From contig JAPLDP010000032.1 in NCBI GenBank assembly GCA_026391695.1, positions 1 through 61,206 on the forward strand: a stretch of DNA of 61,206 bases, given 5' to 3'. Both the position numbers and the translations under genes were made by a program. Position 1 is the stretch's first letter. Each line of letters opens with the position of its first letter. The notes under the pieces are model-generated. The model did no database searches and was not told the origin of the DNA. It was given only the letters and a program-made list of their open reading frames with translations. This stretch comes from Bacteroidota bacterium (lineage in GTDB: Bacteria; Bacteroidota; Bacteroidia; Bacteroidales; JAGONC01). Below, piece by piece: positions 15,688 to 23,145 of this stretch.

Positions 15688-17958
15688 ATGTCAGAAAATC
15701 CCGTAAATACGTATCAGATAAAAATCGAAGGCCTCGTGCAGGGTGTCGGCTTCCGGCCTTTCATATACCGCCTGGCCATGGATATGCATCTGAAAGGCTG
15801 CGTGGAGAACAGGAATGACGGGGTTTTGATAAAGATAAACAGTGACTGGAAAACGGTGAATGATTTTATACATTCGATTGAAACCTCAGCTCCTGTCGCA
15901 TCGCGTATATTTTCAATATATAGTGAAGAGATCAGGAACGAAGATTTTTCTGATTTCACGATTACCAAAAGTGCAAACATCTCGGATGAAATAACCGAAA
16001 TAAGCCCGGATATTGCCGTTTGCGAGGAATGTCTCCGCGACATGAAAACACAGTTGCACCGCAAGGATTACCCGTTCATCAATTGCACCAACTGCGGACC
16101 ACGGTTCACCATTATCAGGGATTTGCCTTATGACAGGGATAAAACTACCATGGAACCCTTTCCTCTCTGTGATATCTGCTCAAAGGAATATCATGACATC
16201 ATGGATCGCCGGTTTCATGCGCAGCCTATTGCATGCCTTGACTGTGGCCCTGAATACATATTGTACCAAAAAAATGAAATTTATCATGACTTCCACACCA
16301 TACTTGATCGGGTGGCAGCCCTTCTCGAAAACGGCCAAATCGTTGCTGTTAAAGGAATGGGAGGCTATCACCTGGCTTGCGATGCGGAGAATGAGGCAGC
16401 TGTCGGTCGTTTGAGGGAATGTAAAAATCGTGATGGGAAGCCTTTTGCGGTCATGTTCAGGGACATTGCCCATCTGAATAATTTTGCCCACGTCTCGGTT
16501 GAAGAAGAAATATTGCTATCTTCATGGAAAAGACCGATTGTCATCCTCAATGAAAAGAGACAATTGGCCTTTAGCGTCAGCAACGGTTTTAAAACCATAG
16601 GCGCCATGCTTCCCTACCTGCCTCTGCACACGCTTCTCTTCGAAAAGATCCAGTTGCCGGCTATTGTGCTGACATCCGGAAATATTTCCGACGAACCAAT
16701 TGTTATTGATGACGAAGAAGCTAAGAAGATCCTTTTGCCCATCGCTGACGCATTATTGTGCTATAACCGGAAGATTTTCAACAGGACCGATGATTCGGTG
16801 CTGATGGTCGTAAACAATAAGGAAAGACTCATCAGGCGGTCGCGAGGCTATGTCCCTTCACCTGTCAGGCTAAACCTCAATGTAGATGGCATTCTGGCTG
16901 CCGGCGCTGAGCTGGTCAACTGCTTTTGCATCGGTAAAGGCCGCCAGGCATTCCTCAGCCAGCATATCGGTGACCTTAAAAACCTTGAAACACTCGATTT
17001 CTATAGTGAATCCGCAGATCATTTTAAAAAGCTTTTCCGAATCAAGCCGGAACTGGTCGTTGCGGATATGCATCCTGATTACTTGTCAACCCGTTATGCC
17101 TTTCAGCTGGGTCTCCCGACTATTCAGGTCCAGCATCATCATGCTCACATCGCATCCTGCATGGCAGAATGCGGACTGGATGAAAAGGTTATCGGTATTG
17201 CCCTTGACGGCACAGGTTACGGTGATGATCAATGTATATGGGGCGCTGAATTTATGGTCTGCGACCTGGCTGACTATGAACGCCTTGTACATTTTGATTA
17301 TGTCGCTGCTCCCGGTGGAGATAAAGTGATACATGAACCCTGGCGAATGGCTGTTGCATATCTTTACCAAACGTATGGAACGCATCTCGTTGATCTTGGA
17401 TTGCCATTTCTTTCAGGATATGACCAGCAAAAAATATTTATGGTGATGAATATGATCGAAAAAAGCATCAACAGCCCATTGACTTCCAGTGCCGGAAGGC
17501 TGTTTGATGCTATTGCTGCCCTCACTAATCTATGCCCTGAGCCGAGCTTTCATGCCGAAGCACCCATGCGTCTTGAGCAAGTTCTTGACCACACCTGCAC
17601 TTACAGCTATCCTTTCTCGTTAAATTCGACAATTGTATTTCATGAGATGATCCGCGCAATTGTCAATGACATTAGCAATGGCGTACCTGTACCGATCATC
17701 TCGGCAAAATTCCACAATACAATAATTAATGCTATTTTCGCAGCCGCGAATATGATCCGAAACAGCCACCATCTGAAAAAAGTGGTCATATCTGGCGGAA
17801 GTTTTCAAAACAGATATATTCTGGGTAAAATTGAAAACCTTCTGTCGGCGAAAGGATTCGAGGTTTATACTCACAGTGCTGTACCTTCCAATGATGGGGG
17901 CATTGCACTCGGACAGATAGCGGTGGCAGCAAAAAGAAGGAGTTTGTCATGTGTTTGA
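15688..17958 (+). CDS. hypF: Carbamoyltransferase HypF (hydrogenase maturation)
   Basis: A 756-residue enzyme that makes the cyanide ligands of the Ni-Fe centre from carbamoyl phosphate, working with HypE. Seen in order: acylphosphatase-like QGVGFRPFIYRLA near residue 17; zinc fingers CEECLRDM, CTNCGPRFTI, CDICSKEYHDI and CLDCGPE; a YrdC-like domain (GGYHLACDAENE); and the Kae1-like domain with QHHHAHIASCMAE. I prefer ATG 15688 (MSENPVNTYQIKIEG) to the TTG eight codons earlier, since the -7 box overlaps that TTG. Its end overlaps hypC by 10 bp. Confidence 0.95.
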   Translation: MSENPVNTYQIKIEGLVQGVGFRPFIYRLAMDMHLKGCVENRNDGVLIKINSDWKTVNDFIHSIETSAPVASRIFSIYSEEIRNEDFSDFTITKSANISDEITEISPDIAVCEECLRDMKTQLHRKDYPFINCTNCGPRFTIIRDLPYDRDKTTMEPFPLCDICSKEYHDIMDRRFHAQPIACLDCGPEYILYQKNEIYHDFHTILDRVAALLENGQIVAVKGMGGYHLACDAENEAAVGRLRECKNRDGKPFAVMFRDIAHLNNFAHVSVEEEILLSSWKRPIVILNEKRQLAFSVSNGFKTIGAMLPYLPLHTLLFEKIQLPAIVLTSGNISDEPIVIDDEEAKKILLPIADALLCYNRKIFNRTDDSVLMVVNNKERLIRRSRGYVPSPVRLNLNVDGILAAGAELVNCFCIGKGRQAFLSQHIGDLKNLETLDFYSESADHFKKLFRIKPELVVADMHPDYLSTRYAFQLGLPTIQVQHHHAHIASCMAECGLDEKVIGIALDGTGYGDDQCIWGAEFMVCDLADYERLVHFDYVAAPGGDKVIHEPWRMAVAYLYQTYGTHLVDLGLPFLSGYDQQKIFMVMNMIEKSINSPLTSSAGRLFDAIAALTNLCPEPSFHAEAPMRLEQVLDHTCTYSYPFSLNSTIVFHEMIRAIVNDISNGVPVPIISAKFHNTIINAIFAAANMIRNSHHLKKVVISGGSFQNRYILGKIENLLSAKGFEVYTHSAVPSNDGGIALGQIAVAAKRRSLSCV

Positions 17959-18263
17959 GCATACCGGCAAAAGTGATTGCCATCAATGAAGACATGGCTA
18001 CCGTATCAGTGGGCGGAACTATTTACAATGCCAGCTTACAGATTGTTGAAAATGTCGACATAGGCGACTATGTTCTCATCCATACCGGATTTGTTATTCA
18101 AAAACTGAGCGCTGAAGAAGCACAAGAAACACTCAGTCTGTTTAGTGAGCTTATAGCGATTGATAGGGAAATTGAAAAAGCAGAGAGGCGAGAGACGAAG
18201 AGCGAAGAGCGAATGGCGAAGAGCGAATGGCGGGAGGCGAGAAAAAAAAGACGAAATAAATAA
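17949..18263 (+). CDS. hypC: Hydrogenase assembly chaperone HypC
   Basis: A 104-residue chaperone that carries the Fe(CN)2CO group with HypD. Seen: MCLSIPAKVI at the start with the essential Cys2, and GDYVLIHTGFVIQKL near residue 37. The usual family length is 70-90 residues. The extra C-terminal tail (about residue 75 on) is highly charged, and its DNA is a run of imperfect GAAGAGCGAATGGC repeats, so it is probably repeat-derived and not needed. It overlaps hypF by 10 bp, suggesting translational coupling. Confidence 0.92.
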   Translation: MCLSIPAKVIAINEDMATVSVGGTIYNASLQIVENVDIGDYVLIHTGFVIQKLSAEEAQETLSLFSELIAIDREIEKAERRETKSEERMAKSEWREARKKRRNK

Positions 18264-18283
18264 CCGGAAGCAGGAGAGGCAGG

Positions 18284-19369
18284 ATGAAATATATTGATGA
18301 ATACCGGGATAAAGAAATTGTAGCAACGATCGTTGCTGGTATCCGGCGCATATCCCGGAAAGAGATAGCCCTGATGGAGGTATGCGGAGGCCATACCATG
18401 GCCATTCACAAATTCGGCATTCCCTATCTTCTTCCTGAAAACATCAAACTTCTATCCGGTCCGGGTTGTCCTGTATGCGTGTCATCACGGCACTATATTG
18501 ATCAAGCTATCGCATACAGCCGTCTCAATAATACCATCATAACCACCTTTGGCGATCTGATGCGTGTTCCCGGATCGACGTCCTCACTTGAAAAGGAAAA
18601 AGCTGCCGGTGCTGAGATAATTATCGTTTATTCTATTCTGGATGCGCTTCAGATTGCTGAAAGAAATTCCTCAAAAAAAGTCATCTTTCTGGCTATCGGC
18701 TTTGAAACGACTGCACCGGGCAGTGCTGCCGGCGTTCTGAATGCAGCAAATAGGGGTGTGAAAAACTTTTTGCTTTTCAGTTCACACAAAGTCATGCCTC
18801 CGGCAATGAAAGCCCTTATCCATGAAGGTGTAAAAATCGATGGATACATCGCACCCGGCCATGTGAGCACCATTACAGGAACTGACATGTATAAAGAAAT
18901 CACAGACAAGTATGGTTTGGGATGTGTCATATCGGGATTTGAACCTGTCGACCTGCTACAGTCGATATACATGCTGGTGAAACAGGCAGAAACAGGACGA
19001 CCTGCAGTGGAGATACAATACCGCCGGGCTGTCAGACCTGAAGGAAACCTCAAGGCAAAAGAGATACTTAATGAGGTTTTTACATACAGGGATGACTGGT
19101 GGCGGGGACTTGGCATCCTGAAAGATAGCGGTCTGGCGCCAAAACCCAGGTACCGCGAATGGGATGCAGAACAAATGATTCCTGTCGATGTTGAAGAAAC
19201 CAGGGAAGAAAAGGGATGCATTTGCGGTGAGATATTAAAAGGTCTGAAATCGCCTGGTGACTGCAAATTATTTGGCAGGGACTGCACACCATCCGATCCT
19301 GTTGGCACCTGCATGGTCTCAAATGAAGGTTCATGTCATGCATTTTATAAATATGGCCGCAAAGGATAA
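18284..19369 (+). CDS. hypD: Hydrogenase formation protein HypD
   Basis: A 361-residue [4Fe-4S] scaffold on which the Fe(CN)2CO unit is built with HypC and HypE. Seen: MEVCGGHTMAIHKFG near residue 33, SGPGCPVCVSS near 58, GFETTAPGSAA near 144, and the C-terminal cysteine block ending in GTCMVSNEGSCHAFYKYG. Length and all motifs are standard. It lies 20 nt after hypC, and its last 17 bp overlap hypE. Confidence 0.95.
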   Translation: MKYIDEYRDKEIVATIVAGIRRISRKEIALMEVCGGHTMAIHKFGIPYLLPENIKLLSGPGCPVCVSSRHYIDQAIAYSRLNNTIITTFGDLMRVPGSTSSLEKEKAAGAEIIIVYSILDALQIAERNSSKKVIFLAIGFETTAPGSAAGVLNAANRGVKNFLLFSSHKVMPPAMKALIHEGVKIDGYIAPGHVSTITGTDMYKEITDKYGLGCVISGFEPVDLLQSIYMLVKQAETGRPAVEIQYRRAVRPEGNLKAKEILNEVFTYRDDWWRGLGILKDSGLAPKPRYREWDAEQMIPVDVEETREEKGCICGEILKGLKSPGDCKLFGRDCTPSDPVGTCMVSNEGSCHAFYKYGRKG

Positions 19370-20375
19370 ATATATTTTACTGGGTCATGGCAGTGGAGGT
19401 AAGCTGTCGCATGAGCTGCTCAGGGAGGTGTTTCTCCGGCATTTCAGCAATCCTGAGCTCAACAGACTGACTGACTCGGCTCTCATCGAGGCCGGTGAAA
19501 CTGACCTGGCTTTCACCACTGATGCATTTGTGGTGGAACCTCTTTTTTTCCCGGGCGGAGATATCGGTAAACTGGCAGTTGCAGGAACTGTCAATGACCT
19601 TGCAGTTTCAGGCGCTACACCTCTTTTTATTAGCTCATCATTTATCATTGAAGAGGGTTTTTCGCTGGATGATCTGGAGAAAATAGTCAAATCCATGGCC
19701 ATGGAAGCCGGGCAGGCTGGAGTTAAGATAGTGGCAGGCGATACTAAAGTTGTCAACAAAGGAAAATGTGATAAACTTTTCATATCCACATCCGGCATCG
19801 GACTGATTGATAAGGGACATAAGCACATAAGCACCGGAAACCTTATTCGGCCAGGCGATAAGATCATTATTAATGGAAGTGTAGGTGATCATGGCATGGC
19901 GGTTATGGCAGCACGTGAGTTTTTAAATTTCAGGACCGATATCCTGTCGGACTGCGCCAGCCTGAATCATCTTATTAAAAAAGCCATGCAATGCTCTTCA
20001 CAGATCCATTTCATGCGTGACGCCACACGCGGAGGCCTGTCAACAGTGCTCGCCGAACTGGCCGAAGATAAAAAATTCGGCATTGTCATTGAAGAATCTG
20101 CCATACTTGTCAGGGAAAATGTCAGAGGCATGTGCGAATTGCTGGGTTATGACCCGTTATATGTTGCCAATGAGGGTAAGGCCGTCATGGTTGTAAGTGA
20201 AGATGATGCATCTGCAGTTGTTGACACATTAAAAAATGATCCGCTTGGGAAAGAAGCTTCAATCATTGGTGAGGTCGTGGATAACCATCACGGGATTGTA
20301 TGGGTCAATACGGTGATAGGCGGTAAGAGGATACTCGACATGCTGGCAGGTGAGCAATTACCACGTATCTGCTGA
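19353..20375 (+). CDS. hypE: Hydrogenase maturation protein HypE
   Basis: A 340-residue ATP-dependent dehydratase that turns the carbamoyl group from HypF into cyanide on its C-terminal cysteine. Seen: LLGHGSGGKLSHELL near the start, DAFVVEPLFFPGGDIGKLAV, GTVNDLAVSGA, MRDATRGGL, and the C-terminal PRIC in which the Cys is the cyanide carrier. I chose ATG 19353 (MAAKDKYILLGHG), overlapping hypD by 17 bp; ATG 19338 is also possible. The longer frame from 19257 would overlap hypD by 113 bp and is unlikely. Confidence 0.94.
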   Translation: MAAKDKYILLGHGSGGKLSHELLREVFLRHFSNPELNRLTDSALIEAGETDLAFTTDAFVVEPLFFPGGDIGKLAVAGTVNDLAVSGATPLFISSSFIIEEGFSLDDLEKIVKSMAMEAGQAGVKIVAGDTKVVNKGKCDKLFISTSGIGLIDKGHKHISTGNLIRPGDKIIINGSVGDHGMAVMAAREFLNFRTDILSDCASLNHLIKKAMQCSSQIHFMRDATRGGLSTVLAELAEDKKFGIVIEESAILVRENVRGMCELLGYDPLYVANEGKAVMVVSEDDASAVVDTLKNDPLGKEASIIGEVVDNHHGIVWVNTVIGGKRILDMLAGEQLPRIC

Positions 20376-20388
20376 TGCGATCCAAGAT

Positions 20389-20793
20389 TTAATAAATATC
20401 ATATTCCTTATAGAACTTCCTTATTGCATCGGACAAATCCTCAAAAGCAACATAGTGTTGTGTACATCCGCTACGTGAGCAGATGTTAACGCGGCCTCCA
20501 ATCTCAAGGATGAATGGAACCATCGGTGCATCACACACTCTGCACAGCTCAGTACTTTTCATTTCTTTATTGCAGTTAGGACAATAGATCCTGGCAATTT
20601 CACCCTTTGGAAGCTCAATGTCGCTTTCATGATCATAACAACCATAGATCGAACACAAATGAATGGTGCCCCGGTTATTGGCAATCTCAATATTCAATTT
20701 AATGCTAGGTCGCTCTTTCAGCGCATAGTTATAGTCCATCAGGGATTTATGGCAATTGGGACATTTAACATTGAAGGAAATGATCTTGGTCAT
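20389..20793 (-). CDS. Small double zinc-ribbon protein, function unknown
   Basis: A 134-residue protein read from ATG 20793, which is preceded by AAGGAGATACAAA, a strong ribosome site. It contains two CPNC motifs (residues ~11 and ~71), a CRVC, and two closely similar blocks: HLCSIYGCYDH and NICSRSGCTQH. The pattern suggests an internal duplication of a metal-binding unit. It lies between hypE and hypA but on the opposite strand. A role in nickel or iron handling for the hydrogenase is only a guess from position. No named family recognised. Confidence 0.75.
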   Translation of the reverse strand: MTKIISFNVKCPNCHKSLMDYNYALKERPSIKLNIEIANNRGTIHLCSIYGCYDHESDIELPKGEIARIYCPNCNKEMKSTELCRVCDAPMVPFILEIGGRVNICSRSGCTQHYVAFEDLSDAIRKFYKEYDIY

Positions 20794-20941
20794 TTTGTAT
20801 CTCCTTGTAAATATGATTATTAATTGTCGGTTCTTTCCAACGCTAAAGATATGTAAAATTACGAATATCAACTACAAAAATTTAGTTTCAGGATGATTAA
20901 TTATTACTCTGTCACCAGGAAACTGGCATCCTTATTTTATA

Positions 20942-20949
20942 TAATTTTG
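20942..20949 (+). promoter_or_regulatory. -7 box of the hypA promoter
   Basis: TAATTTTG matches TAnnTTTG exactly and ends 42 nt before the hypA start. No Rex operator is visible after it and no clear -33 box before it. Confidence 0.5.
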
Positions 20950-20991
20950 GTACTTTCTTAATCGTTGGTGCTATAAAGAGATAAAGGTAAT

Positions 20992-21333
20992 ATGCATGAG
21001 ATGTCCTTAGCATTAGGGATTATCGACCTCGCGGAAGAGGAGACAAAAAAGGCAGAGGCCGTATCTGTAGCAGAAATTGAACTGGAGATAGGTGAACTTT
21101 CGGGCGTTGTAGTTGAAGCTCTGGAATTTGCTTTGGAGGTGGCAGTGAAGGAAACGGTTTTAGACGGCGCAAAGAGGATCATTCATAAAATTTCAGGCCA
21201 GGCTGGATGCAATGATTGCCAAAATGTATTTTCTGTCAGTGATCTTTATACCCCCTGTCCCTTGTGTTGTGGATTTAATACGCGGATTATCAGGGGGCTG
21301 GAGCTGAGGGTGAAATCTTTAATTGTCCCATAG
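20992..21333 (+). CDS. hypA: Hydrogenase nickel insertion protein HypA
   Basis: A 113-residue nickel metallochaperone. Seen: MHEMSLALGI at the N-terminus, where His2 helps bind nickel, and a zinc site CNDCQNVFSVSDLYTPCPLCCG near residue 73. It delivers nickel to HoxH together with HypB, the next gene. Its stop codon directly touches a 20-bp palindrome. Confidence 0.94.
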   Translation: MHEMSLALGIIDLAEEETKKAEAVSVAEIELEIGELSGVVVEALEFALEVAVKETVLDGAKRIIHKISGQAGCNDCQNVFSVSDLYTPCPLCCGFNTRIIRGLELRVKSLIVP

Positions 21334-21353
21334 CCCATGACTTAAGTCATGGG
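21334..21353. repeat. Solitary REP-like palindrome after hypA
   Basis: CCCATGACTTAAGTCATGGG is a perfect 20-bp palindrome directly after the hypA stop. It is a two-position variant of the CCCACGACTT-AGTCGTGGG units around the Y1 transposase 13 kb away. It may act as a hairpin between hypA and hypB. Confidence 0.75.
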
Positions 21354-21385
21354 TGACTTATAAAAAAATTTTAATTGCTAATTAA

Positions 21386-22222
21386 ATGTGTGATACTTGT
21401 GGCTGCGGCCAGCCTGATAACGGCATAACCATTCATATTCCGGGAGAAGAACCTGTTCATCAACATTCTCATATACATTCTCATGGCGACATCGTTCATA
21501 CCCATGACCATACACATGATCATCTCCATGACGATACCCATGATCATCATCCGGATGATCACAGTCATTCACATAGCCGGGAAATCAAAGTTGAACAGGA
21601 CATATTGCAAAAGAACAATCTGCTGGCGGAAAGAAACCGCGGATTCTTTGAGGCAAAAAACATATTTGCCATCAACCTGGTCAGCTCGCCCGGTTCGGGA
21701 AAGACAACACTGCTTGAACGCACTATCAGGGAATTGACGGATATCTCCTACTATATCATTGAGGGTGACCAGCAGACGATGAATGATGCGTTACGGATAA
21801 AAGCTACAGGAGCCCCGGTAGTGCAAATCAATACCGGGACAGGCTGCCACCTTGATGCACATATGGTGAGCGATGCCGTGAAAATTTTGCAGCCCTCCGG
21901 CCATTCCCTTTTGTTTATTGAAAATGTCGGTAACCTTGTGTGCCCTGCGCTGTTCGACCTTGGCGAAGCGAATCGCATGGTCATCATGAGTGTCACTGAA
22001 GGTGATGATAAACCTTTGAAGTACCCCAACATGTTCAGCTCATCGCAGATATGCATGATAAATAAAACCGATCTCCTCCCTTATGTTGATTTTGATATGG
22101 AAAAGGCAAAATCGTATGCCTTGCAGGTCAATCATCACCTCAGCTTTTTCGAAGTGTCCACCAGAACCGGTGAGGGTATGAAAGAATGGTACGCTTGGCT
22201 GAAAAAGAAAATGACATTGTAA
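21386..22222 (+). CDS. hypB: Hydrogenase nickel incorporation GTPase HypB
   Basis: A 278-residue GTPase that drives nickel transfer to the hydrogenase. The N-terminus MCDTCGCG has the cysteine motif of a high-affinity nickel site. A His-rich stretch follows, with about 18 histidines in residues 17-64, typical of nickel-storing HypB. The GTPase core shows Walker A SSPGSGKTTLLE near residue 95 and the specificity motif NKTDLLPYVD near 227. It comes 52 nt after hypA. Confidence 0.95.
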   Translation: MCDTCGCGQPDNGITIHIPGEEPVHQHSHIHSHGDIVHTHDHTHDHLHDDTHDHHPDDHSHSHSREIKVEQDILQKNNLLAERNRGFFEAKNIFAINLVSSPGSGKTTLLERTIRELTDISYYIIEGDQQTMNDALRIKATGAPVVQINTGTGCHLDAHMVSDAVKILQPSGHSLLFIENVGNLVCPALFDLGEANRMVIMSVTEGDDKPLKYPNMFSSSQICMINKTDLLPYVDFDMEKAKSYALQVNHHLSFFEVSTRTGEGMKEWYAWLKKKMTL

Positions 22223-22301
22223 TGTAATGCTTTGATATTCATCATATTATATTGGGATTCTAATCTTTAAATGTGACAAAATTGTTTTTTTTGAGTAATT
22301 A

Positions 22302-22333
22302 TTTGCATTTATCAAACCGCCCGCATACCTTTG
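22302..22333 (+). promoter_or_regulatory. rex promoter
   Basis: -33 box TTTG (22302-22305), 20-nt spacer, -7 box TACCTTTG (22326-22333). An exact Bacteroidota promoter, with the same design as the hoxF promoter. Confidence 0.8.
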
Positions 22334-22335
22334 CT

Positions 22336-22353
22336 TTGTTATTCCGTTAACAA
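22336..22353. promoter_or_regulatory. Rex operator at the rex promoter
   Basis: TTGTTATTCCGTTAACAA matches TTGTTAA-N4-TTAACAA at 13 of 14 defined positions and begins 2 nt after the -7 box. A second, weaker copy of TGTTATTCCG-TAAC begins at 22354. This indicates that Rex represses its own gene. Confidence 0.85.
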
Positions 22354-22388
22354 TGTTATTCCGGTAACTTAACGCTATTATTTTAATA

Positions 22389-23018
22389 ATGAAGAAATTA
22401 CCAGATAAGACTGTGGAACGCCTTAGTCAATACAGGCGTGCATTATTGATATGGAATGCCAGCCATAAGCAGCATATATTTTCGCATGAACTGGCCGGTT
22501 TGTTGCATATCACGCCTGTACAGGTCAGACGGGACATAATGCTAATAGGATATACAGGGACTTTGCGGAAAGGCTATGATGTAAAAGAACTTATTGATCT
22601 TATCGGTAGGATTATTGATACGGAGGAAGGGATCAACGCCTGTGTGGTTGGCATCGGTAACCTCGGTCGGGCTATTATACGCTATTTCAGCGGAAAACGA
22701 ACAAAATTATCCATCATTGCTGCCTTTGATACCAATACCGACAAGGTTGGCCGCAACTTCACCGGCGTGCCCTGTTATCATCCCGACAGGCTGGCCGAGA
22801 TCATTGAAAAAGAAAATATCCGCATTGCCATATTAACTGTACCGGCCGAAGTTGCTGCATCGGTGGCCAATACCATGGTTAATGCCGGAATCAAAGGTAT
22901 TATCAATTACACTCCCACTGCTCTTAATGTTGATGAAGATATCTATCTTGGAGAATATGACATGATTACGTCACTGGAAAAAGCCGCCTACTTCGTTAAA
23001 ATGAATTCCCTGCCCTGA
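22389..23018 (+). CDS. rex: Redox-sensing transcriptional repressor Rex
   Basis: A 209-residue repressor that senses NADH/NAD+. Seen: an N-terminal winged helix (PDKTVERLSQYRRAL ... ITPVQVRRDIMLIG, the DNA-contacting helix) and a Rossmann NAD-binding motif VVGIGNLGRAI near residue 90. The usual Rex length is 205-215 residues. Two predicted operators, at its own promoter and at hoxF, tie it to the NAD-linked hydrogenase in the same cluster. Confidence 0.95.
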   Translation: MKKLPDKTVERLSQYRRALLIWNASHKQHIFSHELAGLLHITPVQVRRDIMLIGYTGTLRKGYDVKELIDLIGRIIDTEEGINACVVGIGNLGRAIIRYFSGKRTKLSIIAAFDTNTDKVGRNFTGVPCYHPDRLAEIIEKENIRIAILTVPAEVAASVANTMVNAGIKGIINYTPTALNVDEDIYLGEYDMITSLEKAAYFVKMNSLP

Positions 23019-23058
23019 CAATCCCAATATTTCATTGGATATTCATTCCTCATTAATT

Positions 23059-23093
23059 GTCATGTATTGTCATGAATAGTCATGTATTGTCAT
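23059..23093. repeat. Four GTCAT repeats at 10-bp spacing
   Basis: GTCAT occurs at 23059, 23069, 23079 and 23089. The 15-mer GTCATGTATTGTCAT is exactly repeated at 23059 and 23079. Spacing equals one DNA helical turn. It lies between the convergent ends of rex and the T9SS type B gene. Confidence 0.7.
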
Positions 23094-23145
23094 AAGGGAA
23101 TGGGGCACAAAAGAATTACATTTATCTGATCATTGATCATTGATT

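Noticed and set aside
19257-19352. Longer hypE start at 19257
   Set aside because: It would overlap hypD by 113 bp and adds residues absent from HypE; ATG 19353 gives the usual N-terminus.
20942-20991. Rex operator before hypA
   Set aside because: Only a -7 box is present; no TTGTTAA-N4-TTAACAA-like sequence was found.
21386-21600. Overlapping minus-strand frames in the hypB His-rich region
   Set aside because: They are products of the repeated CAT/GAT codons of the His-rich tract, not separate genes.
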